Shown piece after piece: positions 44,910 to 55,291 of a stretch of 64,000 nucleotides of DNA (within the stretch, counting starts at the first letter, position 1; each line of letters starts with the position of its first letter). The notes under the pieces were generated by a model. It was not told the origin of the DNA. It did no database searches and saw only the letters and a list, made by a program, of their open reading frames with translations. This DNA is from Lasiosphaeria ovina (Eukaryota; Ascomycota; Sordariomycetes; Sordariales; Lasiosphaeriaceae), in the NCBI GenBank assembly GCA_033439765.1, contig JAULSN010000002.1, forward strand, positions 6,324,001-6,388,000, read 5' to 3'. The position numbers and the translations under genes are program-made.

Positions 44910-46766
44910 TCACATGACACAGCACGCGTTCCCCGTGTCCTCCCACAGGTCGTCGTCGACCAGGTCCTTGGTCTCGTCGGACAGCGTGTCGCCCTTCTCG
45001 AGCAGCAGCTGGACGGTTTCGCCGCCGCCCCTGACAATCTTGGCGAGGTCGGCGGCCGTGAAGTCCTCAATCTCAAACTCGACACCGTCCTTGTTCTTGG
45101 GCTGCGGGCCGCCCCTGACGCGCTTTCCAACCGCCGCGTTGCTGGCCAGCAGGTGGCATACGACGATGGTGTGGTGGTAGCGCGCAGCAAAATGCAGCGG
45201 CGTCCAGCCGGAGTCATCCTCGGCCTCGACGTCGGCGCCCAGCCGCAGCAGCTCGACGGCGCACCGCGGCTGGTTCTTGAACGCGGCAAAATGCAGCGCC
45301 CGCCGCCCGTCATGGATGCGCGCCTCGATGTCCGCCCCCAGCTCAACCAGCACGCGCACCGTCTCGGCCGAGTCGCCGCGCGAGTACCCGGCCGCGTGGA
45401 TCAGGGGTGTGTACCCGTCCGAATCGCGCTCCTCGACGCTGCACCCGCCCTGCTCTACCATCCACCGGCACAGCCCGGCATGTCCGCTAACCACGGCCGC
45501 AGCCAGCGGGCTGACGGTAGCATCGTTGCGCCGCGCCGCCGCCATCATGGCCGGGATATCAGCCCCGCGCGCCGCCAGCAGCTGCACGGCCTCGAGGCTC
45601 TGGGCCAGCGCGGCCAACAACAACGCGTTCTGCTGGAGGCCGCCAACCTTATTCGGGTCCGCGCCGCGGTCCAGCAACAGTCCAATCACCTCCAAGATCC
45701 CCTCGCCGCGGCGCGCATTGTCGCACGCCAGCATCAGCGGCGTCAGTCCGCGCCTGTTGGCGCGCACCGCGTCCGCCTCAGCCCCCTCCCCCTCGCCGAT
45801 AGCAGCATCCACGTCCGCCCCGGCGTCCAATAACAGCCGTACCACGCCCGCCATGCCGGGGTCCTGCACCGCCTCGTGCAGCGGTAGCAGCCCGCGCCGC
45901 GTCGCCATCCGCAGACCTTTCGCCGCCCCGTCCAGCCCCAGCACATACGCCACGGCCGCCTCGCTGCCGCTGCCGCCGCGCACCGCGCTGTGCAAGACCG
46001 TCCCGGCGTCGCCGTCCCACGCGTCCGCCCGCGCCCCGTGCGCCACCAGCAGCGCCGCAAACGCCAGATTCCCGCTGCTGACCCCTCCAACGGCATGAAA
46101 CAGCGGCGTCACGTCTTCCTCGGCCCGCCGCGCCGACAGGTCCAGCGCCTCGCCCGTCGCGGCACGGTATGCGGCTCCCAGCGCGGCGCCAACGTGGGCT
46201 CCGCACGCACACCCGTCGTCATGCTCATGTCCATCCCCATGTGCTTGAGGAGGAGGAACCACAGTGGCGCGCTTCGTGGCGTTCGCGTCGGCGCCTAGGT
46301 CCGCGAGCAGCACGCGAGCGATGGCGAGGGCTGTCTCGCTGGTGTCACTGTCGCCGTTGCTGCGTAGCGCGCAGTGGTGCAGGGCTGTTAGCCCGTCGCT
46401 GTCGCGCGCATTGGCGTCTGCGCCGGCTGTGCCGAGGAGGCGGAGCGCGGTTAGCACGTCGTCGTCGTCGTCGTCGTCGTCGTTGTTGTTGTTGTTGTCA
46501 TTGTCAGTGGCGTTGGCGTTGTCGAGCGCGGCTAGCACCAGCGCCAGCAGCGGCGTGTGTTTCTGCTCCTCGTTGTCTGGCGAGGGGAGCGACGCGTTGA
46601 TCATGTCCTGCCAGGTCGCTGGGGGGTTGCTGAGCAGCGAGCGGATCGCGGGCAGGTCGAGGCGCTGCGCGGCGGCGTGCAGTGGCGTGGTGGCTGGGCT
46701 GCTATTCTCATCGTTGGCCGTGTCAGAGGCGACAGGTTCTTGGGCGAGAGTGGCGGGCTGCTCCAT
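44910..46766 (-). CDS. ankyrin-repeat protein with C-terminal CaaX box
   Basis: A single exon on the minus strand, 618 aa from the ATG at 46766. At least eight ankyrin units are visible, for example SDGLTALHHCALRS, RRGLLPLHEAVQDPGMAGVV, RRGLTPLMLACDNA, SDGYTPLIHAAGYSRG, HDGRRALHFAAFKN and DSGWTPLHFAARYHHTIVV, with DRGADPN/ELGADIEA-type beta-hairpin ends. An Asn/Asp run (NNNNNDDDDDDDD) sits near residue 100. The protein ends NACCVM: Cys-Cys-Val-Met fits a CaaX prenylation signal (Met at X favours farnesyl transfer), with the preceding Cys available for palmitoylation. A cytosolic scaffold tethered to a membrane is therefore inferred. Partners are unknown. Confidence 0.88.
   Translation of the reverse strand: MEQPATLAQEPVASDTANDENSSPATTPLHAAAQRLDLPAIRSLLSNPPATWQDMINASLPSPDNEEQKHTPLLALVLAALDNANATDNDNNNNNDDDDDDDDVLTALRLLGTAGADANARDSDGLTALHHCALRSNGDSDTSETALAIARVLLADLGADANATKRATVVPPPQAHGDGHEHDDGCACGAHVGAALGAAYRAATGEALDLSARRAEEDVTPLFHAVGGVSSGNLAFAALLVAHGARADAWDGDAGTVLHSAVRGGSGSEAAVAYVLGLDGAAKGLRMATRRGLLPLHEAVQDPGMAGVVRLLLDAGADVDAAIGEGEGAEADAVRANRRGLTPLMLACDNARRGEGILEVIGLLLDRGADPNKVGGLQQNALLLAALAQSLEAVQLLAARGADIPAMMAAARRNDATVSPLAAAVVSGHAGLCRWMVEQGGCSVEERDSDGYTPLIHAAGYSRGDSAETVRVLVELGADIEARIHDGRRALHFAAFKNQPRCAVELLRLGADVEAEDDSGWTPLHFAARYHHTIVVCHLLASNAAVGKRVRGGPQPKNKDGVEFEIEDFTAADLAKIVRGGGETVQLLLEKGDTLSDETKDLVDDDLWEDTGNACCVM
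46458..46499 (-). repeat. trinucleotide tract (GTC)n(GTT)n coding Asp/Asn runs
   Basis: Contiguous GTC then GTT triplets on the plus strand encode the poly-Asp and poly-Asn tract of the ankyrin protein. They are prone to in-frame length change. Confidence 0.9.
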
Positions 46767-47519
46767 TGTTTTGGCGTAAAGGGGGGTTTGTTTTGAGATT
46801 GGAGATGTGGTGGGCTTTGCTGCCGTGAAAGGGAACAGTTCGATTCTTCTCAACGGGGGATGCAGGCAAATAATTATACGTTTTCGTCAAATTCAATAAT
46901 TATTCCTCTCGTCGCCGTGCGGGCGTCGACATCTCGTATCGCGACAAACAGCAGTGGCTGTGCCGACGGCCTGAAACCGCAACATTGCCGCTGCGTCGAC
47001 TTCACTGCCCGCTTGCCTGCAGCTCGGCCCAGTGAGTCAGGACACGGTCGACAAAGAACCGTCAACCAAAACCGCTGGGCATTGGGCCAAGCTCCTGCCA
47101 AGCTTTGAGGCTGACACGGCCTGACGGGCGGCGTCCGGGGGCTGTGGATTTGATTGGGCCTCGTCGGCCGCTAGCTGTTCAGCTCGCGGCGGGCTATGAA
47201 AAGACGCGCCGCATGGCGGTGGCTGCGCGAGGCGCGTTTCATGGGCGTGGTGGTTGTGTTGCATAGATGGTTATGCGGGTACAAGTAAACACCCCCGTGT
47301 CGTGTTCACGGCCAATCTGTCTCTAAGATATCTAGATTGTCAAGCTGAAGTCCTAATTAATTCCTTTTATTGACAATAACACTAATTACTTCCTGTCGTA
47401 ACTGACGACCGTGTCAGAGGACACTATTTTGTTTTGATGCACACACAGCCTTCCAAATCGTTGCCCAGTAACCATCATTAATTCGTATCGCTAATTAACA
47501 ATTAGCCAGCACAGCGTCG
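46767..47519. other. intergenic region
   Basis: Promoter side of the ankyrin gene. It also holds the 3' flank of the TauD gene, with A/T-rich sequence at about 47330-47500. No gene or repeat is recognised. Confidence 0.5.
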
Positions 47520-48769
47520 TCACGGGCCCAGCGCCTCCCTCCGGCCCGTGGCCGCCGGGTCGAGGTATGGCGCCTCGCCGAGCGAGCACACGCGGTCGCC
47601 GGCGCGGGCCTCGGCATAGTCATACGTCGCGCAGTGCCACGTGCTGCGGTTGTCCCAGATGGCCAGGTCGTTCTGCCGCCAGCGGAACCGCACCTGCGCG
47701 TCGTGGTTCTGCGTCACCATGTTGAACAGGTACGCCAGCAGCACATCCGACTCGTCCTTGGTCACCCCGTTGATGCGCTTGGTGAAGCCCTTGTTGACGT
47801 ACACCGAGTTCCACCCCGTCACAGCTAGACAGCGCATTTAGTTAGCCGTGGTTTCTTTTATGGGCAAGGAGAGAGAAAGGGAACACACGGTTCGTCCGGA
47901 TCACGGGATGCACCGCCGTCAACGCCTTGCCCTGATTCAGCGGCGACCCGCGCTCGCCCTGGCGGATGGGGTTGCCGAGCCGGGCGGCCTCGTCGAGGAA
48001 GAAGGTGGCGTCGTGGGTGGCGGTCAGGCCGGCGAGCATGGCGCGCAGCGGCGGCGACAGGCGGTCGTAGACCTCGTAGCCGCTGGCCCAGATGGTGTCG
48101 CCGCCGGTCGCCGGCAGCGTGTGGATCTTGAGCATGGCGTAGTCGGACGGCACCGGCTCGAAGCTGATGTCGCTGTGCCACCCGCTGCTGGCGAAGCGGC
48201 TGACGTCGGACAGCTGGTGCGTCAGCCCCCCGCCCTTCTTCTGCTTCTCCGAGCTGATGACGCTGATCTGGTCCCCCAGCTCGCTGCCCTCTTCCGTCAG
48301 GGGGTGCACGTGCAGGCCCGACGACGACGGCTGCAGCGTGGGTTGTTGTTGTTAGCACCCTACTACGGCTCCAACAGGGACAAGGCGACGGCTTACCGAA
48401 CCGGCAACCTGTGTCAGGCGCAACATCAGGTCCTTCATCTGGGTTGGTGTCACGTCCTGGCCACGCAGAAACACGACCCCCCGCTCAGATACTGGTCACA
48501 AAATTTACGTTAGTATTGGCACGGCTTGTGGCGTCGCTCGAGGGGCACTCACTGGTGACGGCCAAGTCGGCGATAGTGTCGGCGGGGGCGCTCAGGAGCT
48601 CCGTAACCTGCAGACCCTCAAACTCGCGCCCAATGACGGGAGTCAGGTCGCCGTGCTTGAATCTCTCGAGCGAGCCCGAGTACGTCAGGTTGCTGAGTCG
48701 CGGCCTGGCAACCTCATTGCCGCCAAAGACCTTTGGGGCGCGGGGAGCTGCCGACGGCATGGACGGCAT
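47520..48769 (-). CDS. TauD/TfdA family alpha-ketoglutarate-dependent dioxygenase (sulfonate/taurine type)
   Basis: Four exons on the minus strand: 48769-48553, 48491-48397, 48330-47889, 47824-47520. Introns are 61, 66 and 64 nt; all joins keep frame and give 352 aa. Conserved landmarks are the N-terminal DLTPVIGREFEGLQV, then ISERGVVFLRGQD (restored by intron 1), WHSDISFE carrying His156 and Asp158 of the iron triad, and the distal His315 in RSTWHCATYDY after LAIWDN. A plausible 2-oxoglutarate Arg lies downstream. The family includes yeast Jlp1 and bacterial TauD, which oxidise sulfonates to release sulfite. It is transcribed away from a Dal5-family permease relic with a shared 976-bp spacer, which fits an organosulfur-use pair. 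The true substrate is not proven. Confidence 0.9.
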
Positions 48770-49745
48770 GGTGAATGTGACAACGGGGGCGGCACCGGGA
48801 GGAGCACGACGGGGCACCAAGGCTAGAGACTTGGAGAGACAGGGGATGACGGTGCGTTTGTGAGCACGTCGGTAGGGAGGTATGCAGGTAATTCGGATGG
48901 AAGTGGACAGGCACTGAACTGCTTTGGTGTTGATACTGTAACAACTGACAATATTGTGGGATGGATGTGTGCAGCGAGTACTAAAGGTAAATAACATCTG
49001 GACTGGGTGTACGTGCATGTGCGAGGGTTGGGGTAGCTCCCACTCTGCCCAGCACGCACAACCATTCATCGAGGGGTAGTGCTAAATCATATCGAGGTTG
49101 CAGCCGGGCGGAGGCTGATGGGGTACATGGCCATCGAGACGCTTGGCGGCGGAGAAAACACCGGGGAACATCGATGGCGTCAGCGAGCTCCAGAATGAGC
49201 AATCACCGCGCCATGCCCGTCTCGGCCGCCGTCCCCGAGCCTGCGGCACGAGCCAGCAAGTTGGTAGCACACAGCCCGCTGGCATCAGGACAAGCCATCG
49301 GATCTGGCGGCCTGACGAGGCTGTCAGCGTGGGAAGCCGCTGACGCGACTTACTCGGCACGGCCTTAGTGTCGATTACTTTGCTTCTGGCGTCGTGCTGC
49401 ACGTGAAGCTTGCACTTGGGTGTGCTCGTCTAGGCAGTTCGCCTTAGGACTTGGTTGATGGGCAGAATTTTCTCTGATCCTTTGGCTGAAATTGAAGCTG
49501 CACGGCGACCGTTGGAGAGATTTGAATCTGGCTGCGCGGTAGTTGAGACGCGAAAATTGCTCAAGGCAACATGTAGTAAATACCCCTTCCTTTTCGCCCG
49601 TCGTTGGGATAATATTGCACCCTCTATCCATCTGCATTGCATTGCATTGCATTACATCTTGGCCATCTTTCTAGAGTTTTGTTTACCCCCTTTTACCCCT
49701 TACCCCTTTTCTGGCCACGACCGCCGTGTCGCGAGACATAGCAAC
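48770..49745. promoter_or_regulatory. shared divergent promoter of dioxygenase and permease relic
   Basis: A 976-bp spacer between head-to-head genes. It contains ATGGCGTCAG at 49174-49183, matching nine of ten positions of the Neurospora CYS3 sulfur-regulator consensus ATGRYRYCAT. A single near-match is weak evidence. CT-rich leader sequence (49660-49740) precedes the permease ATG. Confidence 0.4.
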
Positions 49746-51213
49746 ATGGGAAGCCCAGATGTTGAGGGCCCCTCGGTCGCCGTCGCCGACGTGGATAGAA
49801 GCCGCGATATGAGCAGCACTGGCGGCTTTCTCAACGCCGTGATTGCCATTAGATGGGACCAGCTGAGCGGCGCCATCCCGCCCTCGAACCACTACGAAGG
49901 GAAGCACCGCTGGGACCCCGAGGCGACATGGACCCCCCAAGAGGAAAAGGCACTTGTGCGCACAAGACGGGCATCGTCCTCATGTCGTGGCTCTGTGTCA
50001 TGTTCTTCGGGCTGCAGCTTGCTTGACCGCAGCAACCTGTCCAACGCGTTCGCCGACGACCTGCTCGTCGACCTGAAGCTGATGGGCGACGACTACAACA
50101 ACGGCACCACCATCCAGCTGCTGGCCTTCCTGGCCGCCGAGTTCCCAGTCCAGATCATCACCAAGCGCTACGGCTTCCCGCCGCGTCCTGCCCATCATGA
50201 TGTTCAGCTGGGGCATGGTGTCGTGGGCCCAGGCTTGGATGTACAACCGCACTGGCTTCTACATCACGCGCGCTCTCATTGGCGCCTGCGAGGGCGGCTT
50301 CATCCCCGGCACAATTCTCTACGCCACCTACTTCTACACCTCCAAGGAGCTTTCGGTCCGCCTCGCCGTCTTCTAGTCGACGCTCAACGTCGCCCGCGTC
50401 ATCTCGGCCCTACTGGCCGCCGGCATCCTCAAGATACGCGGCATCGGCGGGCACACGGGCTGGTTCTGGCTGTTCCTGCTCGAGGGCCTGCTCTCCGTGG
50501 TTATTGCCATCATCGTGCGTATTAATTACTTCAACCCAGAAATCAAAGTGTCTGCTGACTTGGGCATTGTGTAGTCTTTCTTCTACCTGCCGGCCTCGCC
50601 CACCAATACCACTAGCGCCATCTCCCGCAAGCCGTGGTACACGGAGCGCCAGGAGGTCATCATGGTAAACCGCATTCTCCGCGACGATCCCGCCAAGGGC
50701 CTCACGGGGATCCTGCAGCCCATCACGGTGCAGGACATCAAGAATACGCTTATGGACCGCTCGCTCTGGGGGCTGTACTTCATCGAGCTAGTGGCGTACA
50801 TCCCCGCGTCGCCAGTCCAGAGGTACGTCACACTAAGGCTGCGGCGCATTGGCTTCTCGTCGTTCGACTCCAACATGCTCACGATCCCGTCGGCGGTGCT
50901 GCAGATCATCACTATGCTGGCGCTGGCGTGGAGCAGCGACTTCTTCAACGAGCGCACGCTGCACTGCATCTTTGGCGAGCTGTGGATCATGCCGATGCTC
51001 ATCTCGCTGCTGGTGCTGCCCGACGGCAGCCGCGAGTGGCCGCGCTTCGCCCTCATAACGCTCACCTCGGGCTATCCCTACTTCCACCCCATGGTCACGT
51101 CGTGGATGTCCGAGAACACGTTCGACGTCGAGAAGCGCGCCATCGCCGCCGCCATTTGCAACGTCATCGTGCAGGTCGGCAGCCTGATCAGCAACCAGCT
51201 GTACCGCGACTAG
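49746..51213 (+). pseudogene. Dal5/allantoate-permease family MFS transporter, decayed
   Basis: The family is clear from DRSNLSNAFADDL, the block GACEGGFIPGTILY, YTERQEVIMVNRILRDDP, NMLTIPSAVLQIITMLALAW, SGYPYFHPMVTSW and ENTFDVEKRAI. Damage: a 2-nt insertion near 49961; a CTTG duplication (CTTGCTTG, 50018-50025) that brings the frame back; a 1-nt insertion in the C run near 50175-50180; and an in-frame TAG at 50374-50376 where the family has Trp (..AVF-stop-STLNVAR). A normal intron remains at 50515-50574. The 3' end stops at a TAG (51211-51213) right after NQLYR, about 100 residues short, exactly where the dispersed repeat begins. The family includes yeast Soa1 (sulfonates) and Yct1 (cysteine), consistent with the neighbouring TauD gene. 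Confidence 0.88.
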
Positions 51214-51590
51214 CCACCCAACCTGAAATCCTCTGCCGGGCAGAGTCTGGGCCAGTCCTCGACCAACACTCGACACTTTACACGTTACACGTTACACTTT
51301 ACACTCTACACTGGCCTCGCAATGGGCCGGCCCCACGATAGGCGACTATCCTGACAATTGGCGATTGCCAATGTCTCTCTCCACCACTTGTCGACTCCAC
51401 CACACCTGTCAAGCGACGTTTGCTCTTCCCTCTCCCCTCCTGCCGAAGCCGTTTACCGGAGAGAATTGCTTGGATCCGTCCGACGTCATCTAATTACCCC
51501 ACCTCCCCACTTGCAGTCAGTCCCGGACAGGAGCCGGGCGAGCTTTCCTCTCTAGACCGGAAATGGACCTCGGCCGACGCATCTGATGCG
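51211..51590 (+). repeat. dispersed repeat, copy B, at the broken end of the permease
   Basis: Matches the reverse complement of 42541-42910 (see copy A). Alignable sequence starts at CCACCCAACC immediately after the pseudogene's terminal TAG. Copy B carries extra TTACACG-type tandem units at about 51272-51312. The right boundary is uncertain and may extend to about 51664. Confidence 0.82.
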
Positions 51591-52165
51591 GCAATAAGCC
51601 CGATGCTTCCCCACAATCTGGATCTTTGTGTTGTTCCGGGTTCGGCCCATGCCATCCCTCTCTCCAAATGTCGCTGTGGGGCACGCACGCTGGAACAGAG
51701 CAATCACCTCCCCGGGCTGGCTTGACTTGACGGAAGCGCAACGTCTTCCGCATCTTAGGTTGATGAGCCCTCATTTCGGCCCAGGGCGAAAACCCGAAGC
51801 GGCATGTCGGTGTCGTCCGAGCCAGGTGCCAAGGCGCCTTGTGGGCCGTGGCCGCGGACCCACGTTGACCGCGGTGGTCCTTATTCGCACAGAGCTCGTG
51901 CCGAACCAGCTGATTGGGCAGGTCCGAGCTGGGACGGGCGCCACTAGGATACCTGCCTGGGCCGACTCGGCGCGGACTGCCGAGACGCTAACCCCCGAGC
52001 TCAAAATCCCACCTCATATTCTGTTACCCCTCATTCGCCAGGCCTTTTATCTGCGTCACGCACTTGAAGTCTGGAACAATCAACAATCGTGGCACTTCAC
52101 CCGCGCACTCTTTTGAACCCAAATCATTCGCGTTTGGAGAACTATCCACAACAAATACACCCACA
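51591..52165. other. intergenic region upstream of aldo-keto reductase
   Basis: GC-rich spacer between the repeat and the reductase start codon. No gene or RNA is recognised. Confidence 0.5.
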
Positions 52166-53627
52166 ATGGCCTGGGAAGAACCGCGCAAGACGGGCATGGT
52201 GTACCGCCGCCTGGGGAATTCCGGCCTGCACGTATCGGCTCTGGGTCTCGGCGGCTGGCTGACCTTTGGCGGCCAGGTCGGAAACGGTAACTACCCACAT
52301 AACCTACCTGTCAAGCTTGTCCGCTTGTGGACGCCTCCCAGCGTGGCTGACAGTGGCCGGCTACTGTCTAGACATAACCCTGGCGTGCCTGAAACAAGCA
52401 TACGACTGCGGCATCAACTTCTTTGACACTGCTGAAAAGTAACCACCCACCCCGCAATGCTCTATTGGCCCTGCTGCCGCGTCTCATTCTCTTCAACCCT
52501 TTCTGGACCCCACAGCTTACCACCTGGAGTGAAAAGCTACACTGGCGGCCAATCCGAGGTTGCCATGGGACTGGCCATCAAGAAACTCGGCTGGAACCGA
52601 AACGACATTGTCATTAGCACCAAGATAAACTGGGGCGGCGCCAACGGTGAGGTGCTCGTCAACAACCACGGGCTGAGCCGCAAGCACATTATCGAGGGCC
52701 TCCGGGCGTCGCTGAAGCGGCTCGACCTCGCGTACGTCGACATCGTCTACGCGCACCGGCCGGACCGGTTGACGCCAATGGAGGAAGTGGTGCGTGCCTT
52801 CAACCACGTCATCGAGATCAAGGGCTGGGCCATGTACTGGGGCACGAGCGAGTGGAGCGCCGACGAGATCGCCGAGGCGTGCGGCATCGCCAAGCAGCTG
52901 GGCCTGATCGCCCCCGTGGTCGAGCAGCCCTTCTACAACCTCCTGCACAGGAAGAAGGTCGAGGGCGAGTTCCAGCGTCTCTACAGCCGCTTCGGTCTCG
53001 GCTTGACCACCTACAGCCCGCTCAAGTTCGGTCTGTTGAGCGGCAAGTACAACGACTCGCCCGACGCCCCGCCCCCCGGCAGCCGCTTCGCCAAGGGCGA
53101 CGACAAGTTTATCAGCTACATGCGCGACAACTACGGGAAAAAGGGGTGGCAGGAAGATATCGAAAAGGTTCGGAAGATCAAGGTAAGGATTTCTCTTTTC
53201 AGCAGATCTAATGCGCTCGTCGTCGTCCCATCGTCCGTCATCCCATTATCCCCCGTCCTTCATCTTTCCATTCCTCCATCCCTACATCGCTCCATCCTTC
53301 CATCCTTCCAATCGTCCTGTCCTCTGATCTTGCCATTGTTTGATCTTGCCATTGTGTACCCGAAAACGTGAAGGTCATTTGCTGACGCCAACACTTTTCT
53401 TGCAGGTCATCGCCGACAAGGTTGGCATCCCGCAGTCAGAGCTGGCTCTGGCGTGGTGTCTCAAGAACCCGAACGTGTCGTCCGTCATTACTGGCGCGTC
53501 GAGGCCCGAGCAGATCGTCGAGAATGTCAAGGCCCTCAAGTCGCTCGACAAGCTGACGCCTGAGATCATGGCCGAGATTGATGACGTTGTGGGAGCCGTC
53601 GAGTTGGATCCTGCCAGACAGGACTGA
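52166..53627 (+). CDS. aldo-keto reductase (voltage-gated K+ channel beta-subunit-like, AKR6 type)
   Basis: Four exons, 52166-52286, 52372-52438, 52537-53182 and 53406-53627, with introns of 85, 98 and 223 nt; 351 aa. Splicing restores GNDITLACLKQAYDCGINFF and DTAENYTGGQSEVAMG. The tetrad is visible: Asp and Tyr in FFDTAENY, Lys in VISTKINWG, His in VDIVYAHRPD. The cofactor end has GASRPEQIVENVKAL, typical of NADP(H)-binding AKRs. The overall pattern (YRRLGNSGLHVSALGLGGWL, GTSEWSADEIAEA, YSPLKFGLLSGKY) is that of the Kv-beta/YghZ group widespread in fungi. It is cytosolic, reducing aldehydes or ketones; the substrate is unknown. The second intron is bounded by a direct repeat TGAAAAG. Confidence 0.92.
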
Positions 53628-54433
53628 GACGACTTAATTAGCGACTATTACGTATTGACGCAAAAAATAATAACAACGCTTCGGGTCTTGAGATGTTAAA
53701 TTAAGACTTCGGCCCCAGCTCCGATTGCCGAGGGGGGATCCCTGCTCGTGGCAAGGGCTCTCGGTTGTGGCTAGAACATACGCGTACTGGGCAATACGTG
53801 GAAGTGACATATGACTTAGAGAATGAAACAAGCTGGATGCCTCCGAGCGTGGTTTAGCATCATGCCCAGCCGAACTGGTTGTCGCTTCCTTGCTCTTGCC
53901 ATAATCATTACAATCACTGCGGGCGACCCTGGACAGTAATCCCCGGCTTGATCTTGAGCCAACACTTCAGTGGCCAACGTGGCATCCATGACACTTGAAC
54001 AATCCCTCGGATCCTGCAGGCCCGAGCATTCCGCCCTCTCGCACACTTGGAAGTTGGAAGACCATCGCGTCGAGCTTGACCTGAAGCTGAGCCTCTGAGG
54101 GTGGCTTGGGGGGTCCAGGGGTAAGTTGGAATGGGGTTAAAACCGGCAGACAGCGAATACCAAGGCCATTTTATTCATACTATTATACGGGTACAGCCGA
54201 GAAGAGTCCCCCAAGAGATGACGCGGCTCAATTCGACAAATATCCCAAGTGAGGAGGTCTGGGTCCTCGGGTCGCTCCGGCTATTTCACGATACGGCAAT
54301 TGACAAGCCCCTTGGTCCGCGAGATGCAGGTTTTGGGATAGAAAACCACCAGCTCAGCCAGCCAACTCGGTGCAGCGCGCAACTTTGGTCCTGTCACGAC
54401 CTTGGGCCCAGTATCTCCCCCCTGGAAAACACA
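53628..54433. other. intergenic region
   Basis: 3' flank of the reductase and promoter of the DUF8021 gene. The frame of the next gene stays open upstream to 54131, but that sequence has no signal peptide and no conserved look, so it is treated as leader. Confidence 0.5.
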
Positions 54434-55291
54434 ATGCATCACTCCACCATCGCCGCGCTGGCCTGGGGCCTAGCCACAACTGCCGCCGTCGCAAGCGCAG
54501 CGTGCAACCAGGGGCTGCTCCGCGAAGCCACGGACCGGTACATCGCGGCGCAGAGCACGGGCAGCCTCAGCTGGCTGGCGCCGGTGCTGGCCGACAACGC
54601 CACGTACTTGGAGAACGGCCGCACGCTGCCGGGCTGGCGGTCCAACAGCTCGCTCGCGACAGCTTCGCCGCAGCGCATCGACCGCAGCCACAGCATTTTC
54701 GACCTGACGCAGTGCGCGTCCTTCACGGACCTGATCATCACCGACGCCGCAGCACCGCGCGTCATCGGCGCCCAGCTCTGGCTGGGCCCCGACAGCGGCA
54801 AACTGACGAAAATCGACCGCGTCGTCACCACGCCCGGCGACTGGCTGTTCAACGCCACGGGCACGCTGCACTACGCGCTGGGCGAGGACTGGGGCACGAT
54901 CCCGGTAGCGCATCGCGACTCGCGCGCCGCTATCCAGGCCGCCGCCGACGCCTACCTCGACGTGTTCAAGAACGCCAGCGTCGCCGTGCCGTGGGGCGCG
55001 CCGTGTGCGCGTCTCGAGGGCGGCGCCTATACCGGCCGCGGCCTGCCGTCTGACACTTGTAACCTCGGCGTCATCCAGTCGTATGACATGCCGAATCGTC
55101 GTTATGTGATTGATGAGAGTGTGGGTGTCGTGAGCGTGTTGCTCGAGTTTGGCAGTATCGGGAATGCGCCTGACAGCCACGAGTTCCGTGTCGAGGATGG
55201 GAAGTTGAGGTTTATTCACACGATGACGTACTGCGAGAAGAAGCCGAACTGCGGGTACAGCTTCCCGGCGACGCTGCCCGCGCCGGCATAG
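54434..55291 (+). CDS. secreted DUF8021-type protein
   Basis: A single exon of 285 aa. The ATG at 54434 gives a clear signal peptide (IAALAWGLATTAAVASA), so it is preferred over upstream in-frame positions. The mature part begins ACNQGLLREATDRYIAAQ and contains TYLENGRTLPGW, QCASFTDLIITD, VVTTPGDWLFNATGTLHYAL, EDWGTIP and a Cys-rich C-terminal end (MTYCEKKPNCGY). This is the pattern of fungal DUF8021 secreted proteins. There are N-glycosylation sites (NAT, NSS, NAS). The role is unknown; the fold may be SnoaL-like, which is inference only. Confidence 0.82.
   Translation: MHHSTIAALAWGLATTAAVASAACNQGLLREATDRYIAAQSTGSLSWLAPVLADNATYLENGRTLPGWRSNSSLATASPQRIDRSHSIFDLTQCASFTDLIITDAAAPRVIGAQLWLGPDSGKLTKIDRVVTTPGDWLFNATGTLHYALGEDWGTIPVAHRDSRAAIQAAADAYLDVFKNASVAVPWGAPCARLEGGAYTGRGLPSDTCNLGVIQSYDMPNRRYVIDESVGVVSVLLEFGSIGNAPDSHEFRVEDGKLRFIHTMTYCEKKPNCGYSFPATLPAPA

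Noticed and set aside
44775..46098. Plus-strand frames opposite the ankyrin gene (44775-45833, 45277-46098)
   Set aside because: They are antisense to clearly repeated ankyrin units and lack conserved sequence.
54131..54433. Upstream extension of the DUF8021 protein
   Set aside because: It would bury the signal peptide 100 residues inside the protein. The ATG at 54434 gives a normal secreted N-terminus.
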